DNA of 64,000 nucleotides, from NCBI RefSeq assembly GCF_035958815.1, contig NZ_CP108383.1:5022001-5086000 (forward strand). Direction: 5' to 3'. Both the position numbers and the translations under genes were made by a program. Below, one piece after another: positions 50,617 through 59,389 of the stretch; the stretch's first letter is position 1; the number at the start of each line of letters is the position of its first letter. The DNA is from Nocardia sp. NBC_01327 (lineage in GTDB: Bacteria; Actinomycetota; Actinomycetes; Mycobacteriales; Mycobacteriaceae). Below the pieces are notes generated by a model, which had not been told where the DNA came from, made no database searches, and saw nothing but the letters and a program-made list of their open reading frames with translations.

Positions 50617-51671
50617 ACGACATGTCCTATGCGGCAGTCCCGATGCAGTGGGTGGGACCGCTGCGGATTACCGGCAATATCGTCGACGACAGCGTGGACG
50701 TACCGCTGGCGACCTACGAAACGCCCCTGTGGCCCTCGGTCGGGCGCGGCGCGCGAATCACCACGCTGACCGAAAAAGGCGTGGTGGCAACACTTATCGA
50801 CGAGCGCATGACCCGCTCCATCCTGCTCGAAGCCGATGACGCCTACACCGCGCACACCACCGTCACCCGGCTCAAGGCCGAATTCGCGCAATTGCAGGCG
50901 GTTGTCGCAGGCAGCAGTCGATTCGCGGAGCTCATCGATCTGCACCACCAGATCACCGGGAACCTGCTGTTCCTGCGCTTCGAATTCACCACCGGCGACG
51001 CCTCGGGCCACAATATGGCCACGCTCGCCAGCGACCATCTGATGGACCACATTCTGGAGACGATGCCCGGCGTGCGGTACGGCTCGATCTCCGGGAACTA
51101 CTGCACGGACAAGAAGGCGACCGCCGTCAACGGGATCCTGGGCCGTGGCAAGAATGTCGTCACCGAACTGCTCATACCCCGGGATGTGGTGGAGAACCGG
51201 CTGCACACCACCGCCCGGCAGGTCGTCGAGCTGAATATCCGCAAGAACCTGATCGGCACGCTACTGGCCGGTGGAATTCGTTCCGCCAATGCGCATTACG
51301 CCAATATGCTGCTCGCGTTCTACCTGGCCACCGGGCAGGACGCCGCGAATATCGTCGAAGGATCCCAGGGCATCACCCATGCCGAGGATCGCGGCGGCGA
51401 CCTCTATTTCTCGTGCACGCTGCCCAATCTCATCGTCGGCACGGTCGGAAACGGCAAACACGCGAGCTTCGTCGATGAGAACCTGTCCCGCCTGGGCTGC
51501 CGGGCGGAGCGCGAGCCCGGTGGCAATGCCCGCCGGCTCGCGGTTCTGGCCGCGGCCACAGTGCTGTGCGGCGAGCTGTCGCTCATGGCGGCGCAGACCA
51601 ATCGCGGTGAATTGATGCGCGCACACACCCAATTCGAACGGCCCACCTCGAGCAACGGAATACAGCGATGA
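50613..51671 (+). CDS. Hydroxymethylglutaryl-CoA reductase
   Basis: The 352-residue protein reduces HMG-CoA to mevalonate with NADPH. Visible are the catalytic Lys region SGNYCTDKKATAVNG, the substrate-binding segment FTTGDASGHNMA, and VGTVGNGKHASFVDENL with the late region around the catalytic His. Length and sequence fit the soluble class I type of Streptomyces mevalonate clusters, without membrane domain. The ATG at 50613 (MNDMSY) follows AAGGAG and overlaps the isomerase stop, so an in-frame GTG at 50577 is rejected. Confidence 0.95.
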   Translation: MNDMSYAAVPMQWVGPLRITGNIVDDSVDVPLATYETPLWPSVGRGARITTLTEKGVVATLIDERMTRSILLEADDAYTAHTTVTRLKAEFAQLQAVVAGSSRFAELIDLHHQITGNLLFLRFEFTTGDASGHNMATLASDHLMDHILETMPGVRYGSISGNYCTDKKATAVNGILGRGKNVVTELLIPRDVVENRLHTTARQVVELNIRKNLIGTLLAGGIRSANAHYANMLLAFYLATGQDAANIVEGSQGITHAEDRGGDLYFSCTLPNLIVGTVGNGKHASFVDENLSRLGCRAEREPGGNARRLAVLAAATVLCGELSLMAAQTNRGELMRAHTQFERPTSSNGIQR

Positions 51672-52840
51672 CCACACAGCCGGTCGGGATACACGACCTT
51701 TCGTTCGCCACCACCCACTACGCCCTCGATCACGCGGTACTCGCCGAACGGCTCGGCGTGGACGTGGACAAGTACTACCTCGGCATCGGCCAGGAAAAGA
51801 TGAGCGTGGCCGCCGCCGACGAGGACATCGTCACCATTGCCGCGGCGGCGGCGGGACCGATTCTGGCCCGGCACGGCACCGACAATATCCGGACCGTGCT
51901 GCTGGCCACCGAAAGCGGCGTCGACCAGTCCAAAGCGGCAGGTCTGTACCTGCATTCGCTGATCGGTCTGCCCAATACCGCCCGGGTCGTCGAAATCAAA
52001 CAGGCCTGCTACGGCGGCACGGCCGGGTTGCAATTCGCCGCCGGTCTCATCGCCCGCGACCCCTCGCAGCGCGTACTGGTCATCGCGACCGATATCGCCA
52101 AGTACGAACTCGATTCCCCCGGTGAGCCGACGCAGGGCGCGGCCGCGGTCGCCATGCTGGTCAGCGCGAATCCGGCGATCCTGGAACTGGATCCGCAATC
52201 CGGGCTCTACAGCGCCGACATCATGGACTTCTGGCGCCCCAATTACAGCAGTGCCGCCATGGTCGACGGCAAGACCTCCGTCAACGCCTATCAGAAGGCC
52301 GCACAGGAGGCGTGGACCGATTACCGGCGCAAGGGCGGCCGGGAGCTCACCGAGTTCGCCGCGTTCTGCTATCACCAGCCCTTCACCAAAATGGCGTACA
52401 AGGCCCACCGCCACCTCCTCGAAAGCCAGGGCCACACCGCGGATGCGGCCGAGATCGACGCCGCGATCAAGGACACCACCCTCTACAACCGCACGGTGGG
52501 CAACAGCTACACCGCATCGCTCTACCTCGGGCTGATGTCGCTGCTCGATCACGCGGGGGATCTGACCGACCGGCCGCTCGCCTTCATCAGCTACGGCTCG
52601 GGCAGTGTGGCCGAATTCTTCAGCGGCACTGTGCAACCCGGCTACGCGGAGCATCTGCGCACCGATGCCAACCGGCAGGCCATCAGCACGCGGGAGGTTC
52701 TCGATTACGAGCGCTATCGCGAACTGCACGAGGCGCACTCGCCCACCGACGGCATGTACCACCCCACCCTCGAGGAGACCAGCCGCCCGTACCGGTTGTC
52801 CGCCCTCTCCGGCCACAAGCGCATCTACGAATCCCGGTGA
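51668..52840 (+). CDS. Hydroxymethylglutaryl-CoA synthase
   Basis: The 390-residue thiolase-fold enzyme condenses acetyl-CoA and acetoacetyl-CoA. The catalytic Cys114 lies in IKQACYGGTAG, the general-base Glu in LLATESGVDQSK and the His in CYHQPFTKM. No dedicated acetoacetyl-CoA synthase gene (NphT7 type) is found in the window. ATGA overlap with the reductase; 8 bp separate it from the monooxygenase gene. Confidence 0.96.
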   Translation: MTTQPVGIHDLSFATTHYALDHAVLAERLGVDVDKYYLGIGQEKMSVAAADEDIVTIAAAAAGPILARHGTDNIRTVLLATESGVDQSKAAGLYLHSLIGLPNTARVVEIKQACYGGTAGLQFAAGLIARDPSQRVLVIATDIAKYELDSPGEPTQGAAAVAMLVSANPAILELDPQSGLYSADIMDFWRPNYSSAAMVDGKTSVNAYQKAAQEAWTDYRRKGGRELTEFAAFCYHQPFTKMAYKAHRHLLESQGHTADAAEIDAAIKDTTLYNRTVGNSYTASLYLGLMSLLDHAGDLTDRPLAFISYGSGSVAEFFSGTVQPGYAEHLRTDANRQAISTREVLDYERYRELHEAHSPTDGMYHPTLEETSRPYRLSALSGHKRIYESR

Positions 52841-52848
52841 GGGGCACC

Positions 52849-54327
52849 ATGACACACACGCATGTTCTGATCATCGGCAGCGGACTGGCCGGATTGGGCA
52901 CCGCCATCCGGCTCAGCCAGCAGGGGTACACCGATTTCGTGGTGCTCGAACGCGGCGATGACGTCGGCGGCACCTGGCGGGACAATACCTATCCGGGCGC
53001 GGCCTGCGATGTGCCCTCGCACCTGTACTCGTACTCGTTCGCGCTGAACCCGGAGTGGACGCGCTCGTTCTCACCGCAGGCGGAGATTCACCGGTACATC
53101 CGCGGTATCGCCGACCGGTACGAGGTCCGGGACAAACATGTCTTCGGCTGCGAAATGACCGGCGCCAGCTGGAACGAGACCGATTCCCGGTGGGAGATCC
53201 AGACCAATAAGGGGCAGTACACGGCCGACATCGTGGTCTCCGCGGTCGGGGTGCTGTGCGAGCCGAGTCTGCCGGATATCAAGGGAATCCACACGTTCGA
53301 GGGGAAGATCTTCCACTCCTCGCGCTGGGATCACGAGACCGATCTGGCGGGCAGCCGGGTTGCGGTGATCGGCGCCGGCGCTTCGGCGGCTCAGATCGTG
53401 CCGAATATCGCCTCCGAGGTCGCGCATCTGGACGTCTACCAGCGCACGCCGCAGTGGGTGCTGCCGCATTTCGGGCGGCGGTATCTGGCGTTCGAGCGCT
53501 ACGCCTTCAAACATGTTCCCGGCCTGCAGCGGTTGATCCGGGCGGCCATCTACGCGAATCGCGAGCTGTTCGTGGTGCTGCAGACCAAGTTTCCGCAGGC
53601 AGCGGTGCTGCTGGAACTGATCGCGCGCATCAAGATGCGATACGAGGTCCGTGATCCGGCACTGCGCAAGCAGCTGACCCCGGAGTACCGCCTGGGTTGC
53701 AAGCGCATGCTGATCTCGAATGATCTGTACCCCACGCTGGTTCGCGATGATGTCGATCTGGTCAGCGACGGCATCAAGGAGATTCGGGGGCGCTCGATCG
53801 TCTCGGAGGACGGCACGGAACGCGAGGTGGACGCCATTGTGCTGTGCACCGGCTTCCGGGTCACCGACTCTCCGACCTGGGAGGTGTTTCGCGGACGCGA
53901 TGGGCGCACACTGTCCGAACTGTATGACGCCGAAGGAATTTCGGCCTACAAGGGTACGGTCGTCGCCAACTTCCCGAATGCCTTCGTCATGCTCGGCCCG
54001 AACTCCGGGCTGAACTACACCTCGCTGATCTACATCATCGAATCCCAGATCAACTACGTGCTCGACGCGATCTCGACGATGGAGAAGCAGGGCCTGCGCA
54101 CGATCGAGGTCCGAAAGGACGTGCAGGACAACTACCATCGCGGATTGCAGGAGAAGATGGCCGACAGCGTCTGGGTGACCGGCGGCTGCACCAGCTGGTT
54201 CCTGGACAAGAACGGCAAGAACGCCACGCTGTGGCCGGACTTCAGTTTCCGCTTCCGGCAGAAGCTTCGGAAGTTCGATGTCGAGTCCTACGACACCACG
54301 ACTCGCACCGCCGAGGTCAACGCATGA
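52849..54327 (+). CDS. Baeyer-Villiger-type flavin monooxygenase
   Basis: The 492-residue class B flavoprotein has an N-terminal FAD loop IGSGLAGLGTA, the BVMO fingerprint F-x-G-x3-H-x3-W in FEGKIFHSSRWD, and an NADPH loop VIGAGASAAQIVP. YPGAACDVPSHLYSYSF is typical of the cyclohexanone/steroid monooxygenase group. It probably oxygenates a ketone or similar site of the terpenoid product. The ATG follows GAGGGG. It is the last gene of the operon. Confidence 0.93.
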   Translation: MTHTHVLIIGSGLAGLGTAIRLSQQGYTDFVVLERGDDVGGTWRDNTYPGAACDVPSHLYSYSFALNPEWTRSFSPQAEIHRYIRGIADRYEVRDKHVFGCEMTGASWNETDSRWEIQTNKGQYTADIVVSAVGVLCEPSLPDIKGIHTFEGKIFHSSRWDHETDLAGSRVAVIGAGASAAQIVPNIASEVAHLDVYQRTPQWVLPHFGRRYLAFERYAFKHVPGLQRLIRAAIYANRELFVVLQTKFPQAAVLLELIARIKMRYEVRDPALRKQLTPEYRLGCKRMLISNDLYPTLVRDDVDLVSDGIKEIRGRSIVSEDGTEREVDAIVLCTGFRVTDSPTWEVFRGRDGRTLSELYDAEGISAYKGTVVANFPNAFVMLGPNSGLNYTSLIYIIESQINYVLDAISTMEKQGLRTIEVRKDVQDNYHRGLQEKMADSVWVTGGCTSWFLDKNGKNATLWPDFSFRFRQKLRKFDVESYDTTTRTAEVNA

Positions 54328-54416
54328 CGTGGTGATAGCGGATTCGTCGCTGGGCCTGTGAGACGATGCCGTTGTCCGGCAACACGTCTGGACGGGGTCG
54401 ATCGGCAGGAGTGAAC

Positions 54417-54980
54417 GTGGAGTCGGGAGCTTTCCGGCCGGATCTGTCACATCGGCATTTGGCGCGATTCACCGAGCAACTGCGTGCGGCGATGCCACCG
54501 GCGCTGTGGCGGGTGATCGAGCCGTGGTCGCATCGGCCGCTGCACTGGCACGACGGCACGGGCGACACCACGGGTGATGTCTACGGATTGGACCGGGCGC
54601 AGGGGAGTGAGCTGGCTGTGTGCCAGGTCCATGCGCCGATCGCGTGGCACCGCGTCATCGCGGGCCTTCCCGAAGTCGTCTTCCGTCATCCCTCCCCGAG
54701 CGCGGCGCAGCTTGGCGCACTGTGGGAGCTATTGTCCGCCAGAGGACTTCGGCCCGCCATCCATGTGAATCTGATGCCATGGCTACCGGCCTGGACGCAC
54801 GTGGAGGTGGCGCCGGGGGCGTGGGCGGTGGATGTACTCGGCGTCGCCGCCTCGGGGGGCGATATCGACCCCGCGGAGGCCGACGAGCTGGCAAAAGTAC
54901 TCAACGGTCCGGGTTCGGAGCTGCCGGTGCACCCGACTTCCTTTCCCACGCATCAGTGGACGTACTGGCCCACGGCTTGA
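54417..54980 (+). CDS. Unknown protein, ~187 aa
   Basis: The soluble Trp/His-rich protein begins VESGAFRPDLSHRHL and has RVIEPWSHRPLHWHDGTGD and HVNLMPWLPAWTHVEVAPG. No signal peptide, membrane helix or known family was recognised. GTG at 54417 is favoured by AGGAG 5 nt upstream; starts 6 and 51 nt earlier are possible. It lies 89 bp after the monooxygenase, too far to be certain of operon membership. Confidence 0.6.
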   Translation: MESGAFRPDLSHRHLARFTEQLRAAMPPALWRVIEPWSHRPLHWHDGTGDTTGDVYGLDRAQGSELAVCQVHAPIAWHRVIAGLPEVVFRHPSPSAAQLGALWELLSARGLRPAIHVNLMPWLPAWTHVEVAPGAWAVDVLGVAASGGDIDPAEADELAKVLNGPGSELPVHPTSFPTHQWTYWPTA

Positions 54981-55042
54981 GGGATACGGTCAAATATCAA
55001 CGGGCAAAAGCTGTTTGAGTCGCAACCGGCAGCGCGGGCGGT

Positions 55043-55146
55043 TATGATTCGAGACGCATCGGGCCGGAGAGAGTGCTCCCGCGCCCCAAGCAGAGATACC
55101 TGTGCCGAGCGGTTTCGCGCCGCGCGCTTCACGGAGGTCACCTGCT
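55043..55146 (+). promoter_or_regulatory. Promoter and structured leader RNA (copy A)
   Basis: After a TATGAT box (55043-55048), a hairpin GGAG-loop-CTCC (55066-55079) is enclosed by GGGC/GCCC (55061-55064 with 55083-55086). AAGCAGAG (55088-55095) and a hairpin GCG-GTTTCG-CGC (55109-55120) follow. Copy B has the same order with different but complementary stem bases. The leader precedes a SAM-dependent methyltransferase gene. Confidence 0.6.
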
Positions 55147-55830
55147 ATGGGGATCGATGTCACCACCGCCGAACTAGCCGGGGCCCGCGCCTACTCGCGC
55201 ACCTGGCTGAACATCTACGACCTATATGTGCTGGGTTTCAACAACCACCTGGTATGGCGTTGCCCCACAAGACATCTGCGGGCACTCTACGACGGTCACA
55301 TCTCGAACGATCATCTGGATATCGGGGTCGGCACCGGCTATTTCCTGCGCCGTGCGACCTACCCGAGCACGCATCCCCGACTGACCCTCGTCGATCTGAG
55401 CGAACCGGCACTTGCTGTGACCGTCGATCGCCTGCGCGCCCGCGGCCTCGACCCGGAGGTGCACATCGGGTCCGTACTCCAGCCCCTGCCCGTCGAGCGC
55501 CGGCGCTACGGTTCGGTCGCCGCGAATCTGCTGATGCACTGCGTACCCGGGGGCTGGGACAGTAAGGGCATCGCGTTCGCCCACGTCGCCGATACTCTCG
55601 CAGGCAGTGGCGTGTTCTTCGGGTCGACCGTCCTCAATGTGGGTGTGCCCACCAATTGGCTGAGCCGGGCCACCTCGCGAGCGTTCAACTCCAACGGCAT
55701 CTTCCACAATGAGGACGATGACCTCGAGGGCCTGCGGGCTGCTCTCGAACGGGAATTCAGCCTGGTGGACATCCAGATGCGTGGGTCGATGGCGCTGTGG
55801 ACCGCCAGACACCCACGGCGAGAGCACTGA
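55147..55830 (+). CDS. Class I SAM-dependent methyltransferase
   Basis: The 227-residue protein has the SAM-binding motif HLDIGVGTGYFLRRA near residue 57, the acidic strand LTLVDLSEPAL and motif IV-like VAANLLMHCVPG. The acceptor substrate is unknown. The ATG (MGIDVTT) follows GGAGGT. It sits 820 bp after the terpenoid operon's last gene, so it could act as a tailoring enzyme, but it has its own promoter and structured leader. A minus-strand gene converges on it 5 bp away. Confidence 0.85.
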   Translation: MGIDVTTAELAGARAYSRTWLNIYDLYVLGFNNHLVWRCPTRHLRALYDGHISNDHLDIGVGTGYFLRRATYPSTHPRLTLVDLSEPALAVTVDRLRARGLDPEVHIGSVLQPLPVERRRYGSVAANLLMHCVPGGWDSKGIAFAHVADTLAGSGVFFGSTVLNVGVPTNWLSRATSRAFNSNGIFHNEDDDLEGLRAALEREFSLVDIQMRGSMALWTARHPRREH

Positions 55831-55835
55831 TCGTG

Positions 55836-56801
55836 TCAGGCCGCGGTGCCGCCTGCCGCGTGCAACATGATCGCCAGCGGATGCACCGGCCGCTTCTGCG
55901 AGGTCGGCATGAGGAATGCCGAGGCGTGATAGCGCCCCGCGCCGGCGAGCGTCACGGTGTCCTCGATCAGCGCGGACGCATCGGCGCTGATCTTGTCGAT
56001 ATCGAGTTGGCCCAGCAGTTCGGCCACCACACCATCATCGGCGAGCAGATCGGTGAGCTTGCCCCACACCGTGACCGGCACGCGAGTACCCGGGTCCACG
56101 ATGACCAGGGTGCCCCCGCCGGTGATCATGCCGCGCGTGGATTGCGGGGTGTACTCGCGGTGCGCGAGCTTCACGGTGATGCCGTGGACGAATAGCGCAC
56201 CGGCTTCCGGGACTATCGCCGAGGACCAGAAGTGGGTGAATTGGTCGGTGCCGGTGGGGAGCACCGACCAATATGCCTCCGCCCGTGTGCCTTTCGGCCC
56301 GGTGCGGGCGTCGTAGTACAGACTCAGGAATGCTTGTACGTCGTCGGGATTCATGAATTTGAGCAGGTCGCGGATCGGCCGGTACTCGCCGACCCGGCGG
56401 CCGTCGCCGATGCTCGCCAGATCATCGCCCGCGCTGGAGGTTGCCACCGCTTCGAGATCCATGATCCAGCTGTTGTAATCGGGCCGGGGCGGGATCGGCC
56501 CTGGGCCAAGCCATACGACCAGTCCCACCGGGACCTCGTCCGGAGTCAGCACCCAGTGGGTGCGGAATTCGATGGACCCGGCGCGGGACTGCCGGTCCGC
56601 ACGCGGGCCGGCGGTGAGCGCTTCCCGGACGAGCTGCTCGAACAACACCCGGCCCTCTTTGTTGAATCCGAGGGCCATATCCTCCCGGCGCAGTCTCTTG
56701 GCCACTCGCAGCGCCCCTGCGCTGTGAATGACGATGTCCTCCGCGGCCGCCAATCGTGTCGCGATGACGTCCACACAGAGCCAGGATCCCGGAAAGCGCA
56801 C
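55836..56801 (-). CDS. Actinobacterial protein of unknown function
   Basis: The ~321-residue soluble protein begins VRFPGSWLCVDVIATR and contains SIEFRTHWVLTPDEVPVGLV, then DYNSWIMDLEAV and ARTGPKGTRAEAYWSVL, and RGMITGGGTLVIVDPG. It looks like a conserved nocardial/mycobacterial family (possibly DUF5593, not verified). The start is uncertain: GTG at 56801 is chosen because earlier residues look non-coding; no clear ribosome site. It diverges from copy B of the leader RNA. Confidence 0.65.
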   Translation of the reverse strand: MRFPGSWLCVDVIATRLAAAEDIVIHSAGALRVAKRLRREDMALGFNKEGRVLFEQLVREALTAGPRADRQSRAGSIEFRTHWVLTPDEVPVGLVVWLGPGPIPPRPDYNSWIMDLEAVATSSAGDDLASIGDGRRVGEYRPIRDLLKFMNPDDVQAFLSLYYDARTGPKGTRAEAYWSVLPTGTDQFTHFWSSAIVPEAGALFVHGITVKLAHREYTPQSTRGMITGGGTLVIVDPGTRVPVTVWGKLTDLLADDGVVAELLGQLDIDKISADASALIEDTVTLAGAGRYHASAFLMPTSQKRPVHPLAIMLHAAGGTAA

Positions 56802-56907
56802 GCCAGAAAGACTAGTCAATCGGCAATGACGTGTGGCAATCGTCGAAAGTGTTGCGGCACAGTGGGTTTGCTGCCTGATTACCACCGGCGCCGTCATGCG
56901 GTTGTGC

Positions 56908-57015
56908 TATAGTTCGAAAGGCACCGGCTGGAGAGAGATCGCTCCCATTTCGGAAGCAGAGTCCCGTTTCGGGGACGTGGCTTTCGGTTGCATGTGATGA
57001 GAAGGATCACCAGCA
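56908..57015 (+). promoter_or_regulatory. Promoter and structured leader RNA (copy B)
   Basis: An extended -10 TGCTATAGT (TATAGT at 56908-56913) is followed at nearly the same distance as in copy A by GGAG-loop-CTCC (56930-56945), enclosed by CCG/CGG (56924-56926 with 56951-56953). AAGCAGAG (56954-56961) and GTCCC-GTTTCG-GGGAC (56961-56976) come next. Near the start, GTGAT...ATCAC (56995-57010) encloses the GAAGGA ribosome site. Confidence 0.6.
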
Positions 57016-57399
57016 ATGTCCGTGCAAAACATTAATCATCGGCGCGTCGTCACGGCGGCCGAGGCCGGCGAGGGCGATGCGCTCGATCCGTCGGCGCTGC
57101 GCCGGCAGGTCGGCTGCTATCAGCATTTGGCCGCCATTACCGCCGAATTGCAGACGCGCCGATTCGGCGGTGTGTGGAGTCCGCCGGAACGAGGAGCTCT
57201 GCACCGCATCGCCGCCGACATCACCCTGCGCCGCAAGGCGCTCGGCGCGGGTATCGACTACGAGCAGTTCACCCTCGAGGACGTTCCGGCGCCGGTGCGC
57301 GCGCAGTGGCGCGACGCCTCCGATGCCATGCTCGGGGCAGCGTATGCCATCTATGCCGGTGCCGGATTATTGGCCGCGGTCAAGAGCGTTCCCCGGTGA
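57016..57399 (+). CDS. Small unknown protein, 127 aa
   Basis: The soluble, mostly helical protein begins MSVQNINHRRVVTAAEAGEG and contains LRRQVGCYQHLAAITAELQT and a hydrophobic C-terminal AMLGAAYAIYAGAGLLAAVK that could be one membrane helix. No family was recognised. The ATG has GAAGGA 9 nt upstream, enclosed in a small hairpin. It shares its leader architecture with the methyltransferase gene at 55147, suggesting common control. Confidence 0.65.
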   Translation: MSVQNINHRRVVTAAEAGEGDALDPSALRRQVGCYQHLAAITAELQTRRFGGVWSPPERGALHRIAADITLRRKALGAGIDYEQFTLEDVPAPVRAQWRDASDAMLGAAYAIYAGAGLLAAVKSVPR

Positions 57400-57534
57400 A
57401 TACGTCGCTGATCGGGGACGGTCCGATCCCGGTCCGGCGCTGACGGGCCGAAACTATTGTGTGGGACCGTGAGTCCCATATATCCTCGGAAAGGGTGGCG
57501 GTCCTGCGCCGCCCCACTGCACGAGGAGACATCG

Positions 57535-58524
57535 ATGACGCTGTCCGATTCGGTTCGCACCGAGTTCTTCGACGCCGACTATCGCGCGGCGCTGGCCACC
57601 CTGTCCGACGGATCTGTCCATCGCAGGTTCGATCCGTATCTCGATATCGATTGGGATGCACCGGATTTCCAGTTGGATCCGCACGATCCGCGCTGGGTGC
57701 TCGCCCCCGAATACGATCCGCTGGGCGCCACCGAGTGGTACCGCGGTCTGCCGCTGGACCGGCAGATCGAGATCGGCCGCTGGCGGATCGCCAATGTCAT
57801 CAAGGTCGGCGCGGCCTTCGAGAGCGTCCTCATTCGCGGAATGATGCAGTACATCATGAAGCTGCCCAACGGTTCTCCGGAGTTCCGCTACTGCCTCCAC
57901 GAGATGACCGAGGAGTGCAATCACATCCAGATGTTCCAGGAGCTGGTCAATCGGATCGGCGTGGATGTGCCCGGCATGCGGCCGCTGTTCAAGATGCTCT
58001 CGCCGTTCATCGGTGTCGCGGGCGGCTATGCGCACGTCATTCTGTTCATCGGCATTCTCGGTGGTGAGGAGCCGATCGACCACTATCAGAAGGCGCTGAT
58101 CCGGCAGGGCGGCAATGTGCCGCCGGCGGTGCTGCGCACCATGGAGATTCACGTCGCCGAGGAGGCTCGGCACATCTCCTTCGCCGGGGAATTCCTCGAG
58201 GCGCATCTGTCGCGGATGGGTAAGGCCGGGCGCGCGGTGTCCTCGGTGGCGTTCCCGCTGGCCATGCGCTGGCTCGCGAGCGAGATCATGGCCCCGCCAC
58301 GGTCGTTCGCGCAGCAGTTCGACATCCCGGAAGAGGTGATGCGCGAAGCCTTCTGGCAGGGCCCGCATTCGCGCCGCATCCTGTCCGGCTACTTCGGCGA
58401 TATGCGCGCGCTCGCCCGTGATCTCGGCATGATGAATCCGGTATCGCGGCGACTATGGTCGATGCTGCATATCGACGGCGTCGCCTCGCGCTACCGCAGC
58501 GAACCGGATCGGCGCGCGGCGTAG
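57535..58524 (+). CDS. AurF-like di-iron oxygenase
   Basis: The 329-residue protein has ferritin-like di-iron motifs: an E-E-x-x-H in CLHEMTEECNHIQMFQEL near residue 125 and E-A-R-H-I-S-F in IHVAEEARHISFAGEFLEAH. This resembles p-aminobenzoate N-oxygenase AurF and relatives, which oxidise arylamines or other small substrates. The ATG follows ACGAGGAG. The 135-bp leader has its own hairpin TGGGAC-CGTGA-GTCCCA at 57461-57477. The substrate is unknown; the neighbouring TetR may regulate it. Confidence 0.82.
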   Translation: MTLSDSVRTEFFDADYRAALATLSDGSVHRRFDPYLDIDWDAPDFQLDPHDPRWVLAPEYDPLGATEWYRGLPLDRQIEIGRWRIANVIKVGAAFESVLIRGMMQYIMKLPNGSPEFRYCLHEMTEECNHIQMFQELVNRIGVDVPGMRPLFKMLSPFIGVAGGYAHVILFIGILGGEEPIDHYQKALIRQGGNVPPAVLRTMEIHVAEEARHISFAGEFLEAHLSRMGKAGRAVSSVAFPLAMRWLASEIMAPPRSFAQQFDIPEEVMREAFWQGPHSRRILSGYFGDMRALARDLGMMNPVSRRLWSMLHIDGVASRYRSEPDRRAA

Positions 58525-58528
58525 CGGA

Positions 58529-59263
58529 TCATTCCGGTGGGAGCGAACTCGCCGCGAGTTCGCTCAACACCGTGAGTAGCGGACGCTCCGGATCAAGCGT
58601 CAGCCCGTGCCCCCGAGCAACCCCATCCAGCACGCTCCACGCGTAACCCGATACCGCCGCAACCAATTCCGCACGGGTCAACGCCGGATTCGGGTCCCGT
58701 GTCCACCGATTCACCGTCGTCTCGGTCATCGACACAATCGCGAAAGTCATGGTGTCGACCGCTGGCTCATCGACCACGCCGACCACCCCGGCCAGCCCCG
58801 ACACCAACCTCCGTGCCCTCCCAGCGATCTCCGCCTGCAGCCCCACCATGGCCGACAGATCGTCTGGATCGCCGACTCCCGGTCCCCGGCGGACAAATTC
58901 GTCGCGGCGCGGATGCTCGGCGATCCAGTCGACCACCGCGCCGACCGCCCGCGACAGAATCGTGCTGATCGACCCGTCATTGACATCCAGCGCCGCATCC
59001 ACGGTGGCCGCGAACTCGGCACAGATGGCGCTGCGCACCTGCCGATCCAGGTCTTCGCGCCCTGAAAACTGCCGATAAACCACGGATTTCGCGAGTCCGG
59101 CATGTTCGGCGATCTGCTGCATCGGCACCTCGGCGCCGGGCACACTCGCGTCCAGCAGGGCAATGGCCGCGGCAATGATCCGCTCCCGCCGCTCATCATT
59201 GTGCGGCTGCCAGCGCGCCTGCCGTCCCCCGACCGCGGCGGCGACTGGCTCGGCACTGGACAC
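58529..59263 (-). CDS. TetR-family transcriptional regulator
   Basis: The ~244-residue regulator has DNA-binding helices RIIAAAIALLDASVPGAEVP and AGLAKSVVYRQFSGREDL, then a long ligand domain with TRDPNPALTRAELVAAVSGY. The GTG start (VSSAEP) is tentative; the open frame continues ~128 codons upstream with poor coding character. It converges on the AurF-like gene and diverges from a toxin-antitoxin pair. Confidence 0.85.
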   Translation of the reverse strand: MSSAEPVAAAVGGRQARWQPHNDERRERIIAAAIALLDASVPGAEVPMQQIAEHAGLAKSVVYRQFSGREDLDRQVRSAICAEFAATVDAALDVNDGSISTILSRAVGAVVDWIAEHPRRDEFVRRGPGVGDPDDLSAMVGLQAEIAGRARRLVSGLAGVVGVVDEPAVDTMTFAIVSMTETTVNRWTRDPNPALTRAELVAAVSGYAWSVLDGVARGHGLTLDPERPLLTVLSELAASSLPPE

Positions 59264-59368
59264 GCCGCCGAGTCTAGGCCGCCGACGAACCACCCCGGAA
59301 CACCGGTCGCAGCGCGACGTCGCACAGCAGCCGGCGTGCCCGCGCATATCTCGATCATTGTTATGATT

Positions 59369-59389
59369 CGTATTATGAAAGCTAATACG
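59369..59389. promoter_or_regulatory. Operator-like palindrome over the antitoxin start
   Basis: CGTATTA-N7-TAATACG has perfect 7-bp arms at 59369-59375 and 59383-59389 and overlaps the antitoxin start codon. Such sites usually mediate autorepression of toxin-antitoxin operons. Confidence 0.55.

Noticed and set aside
55061..55130. Glycine riboswitch before the methyltransferase gene (GGAGAG start)
   Set aside because: The conserved downstream glycine-riboswitch pieces (GCCGAAGG..., CUCUCAGGC) are missing; the architecture fits only the second local copy.
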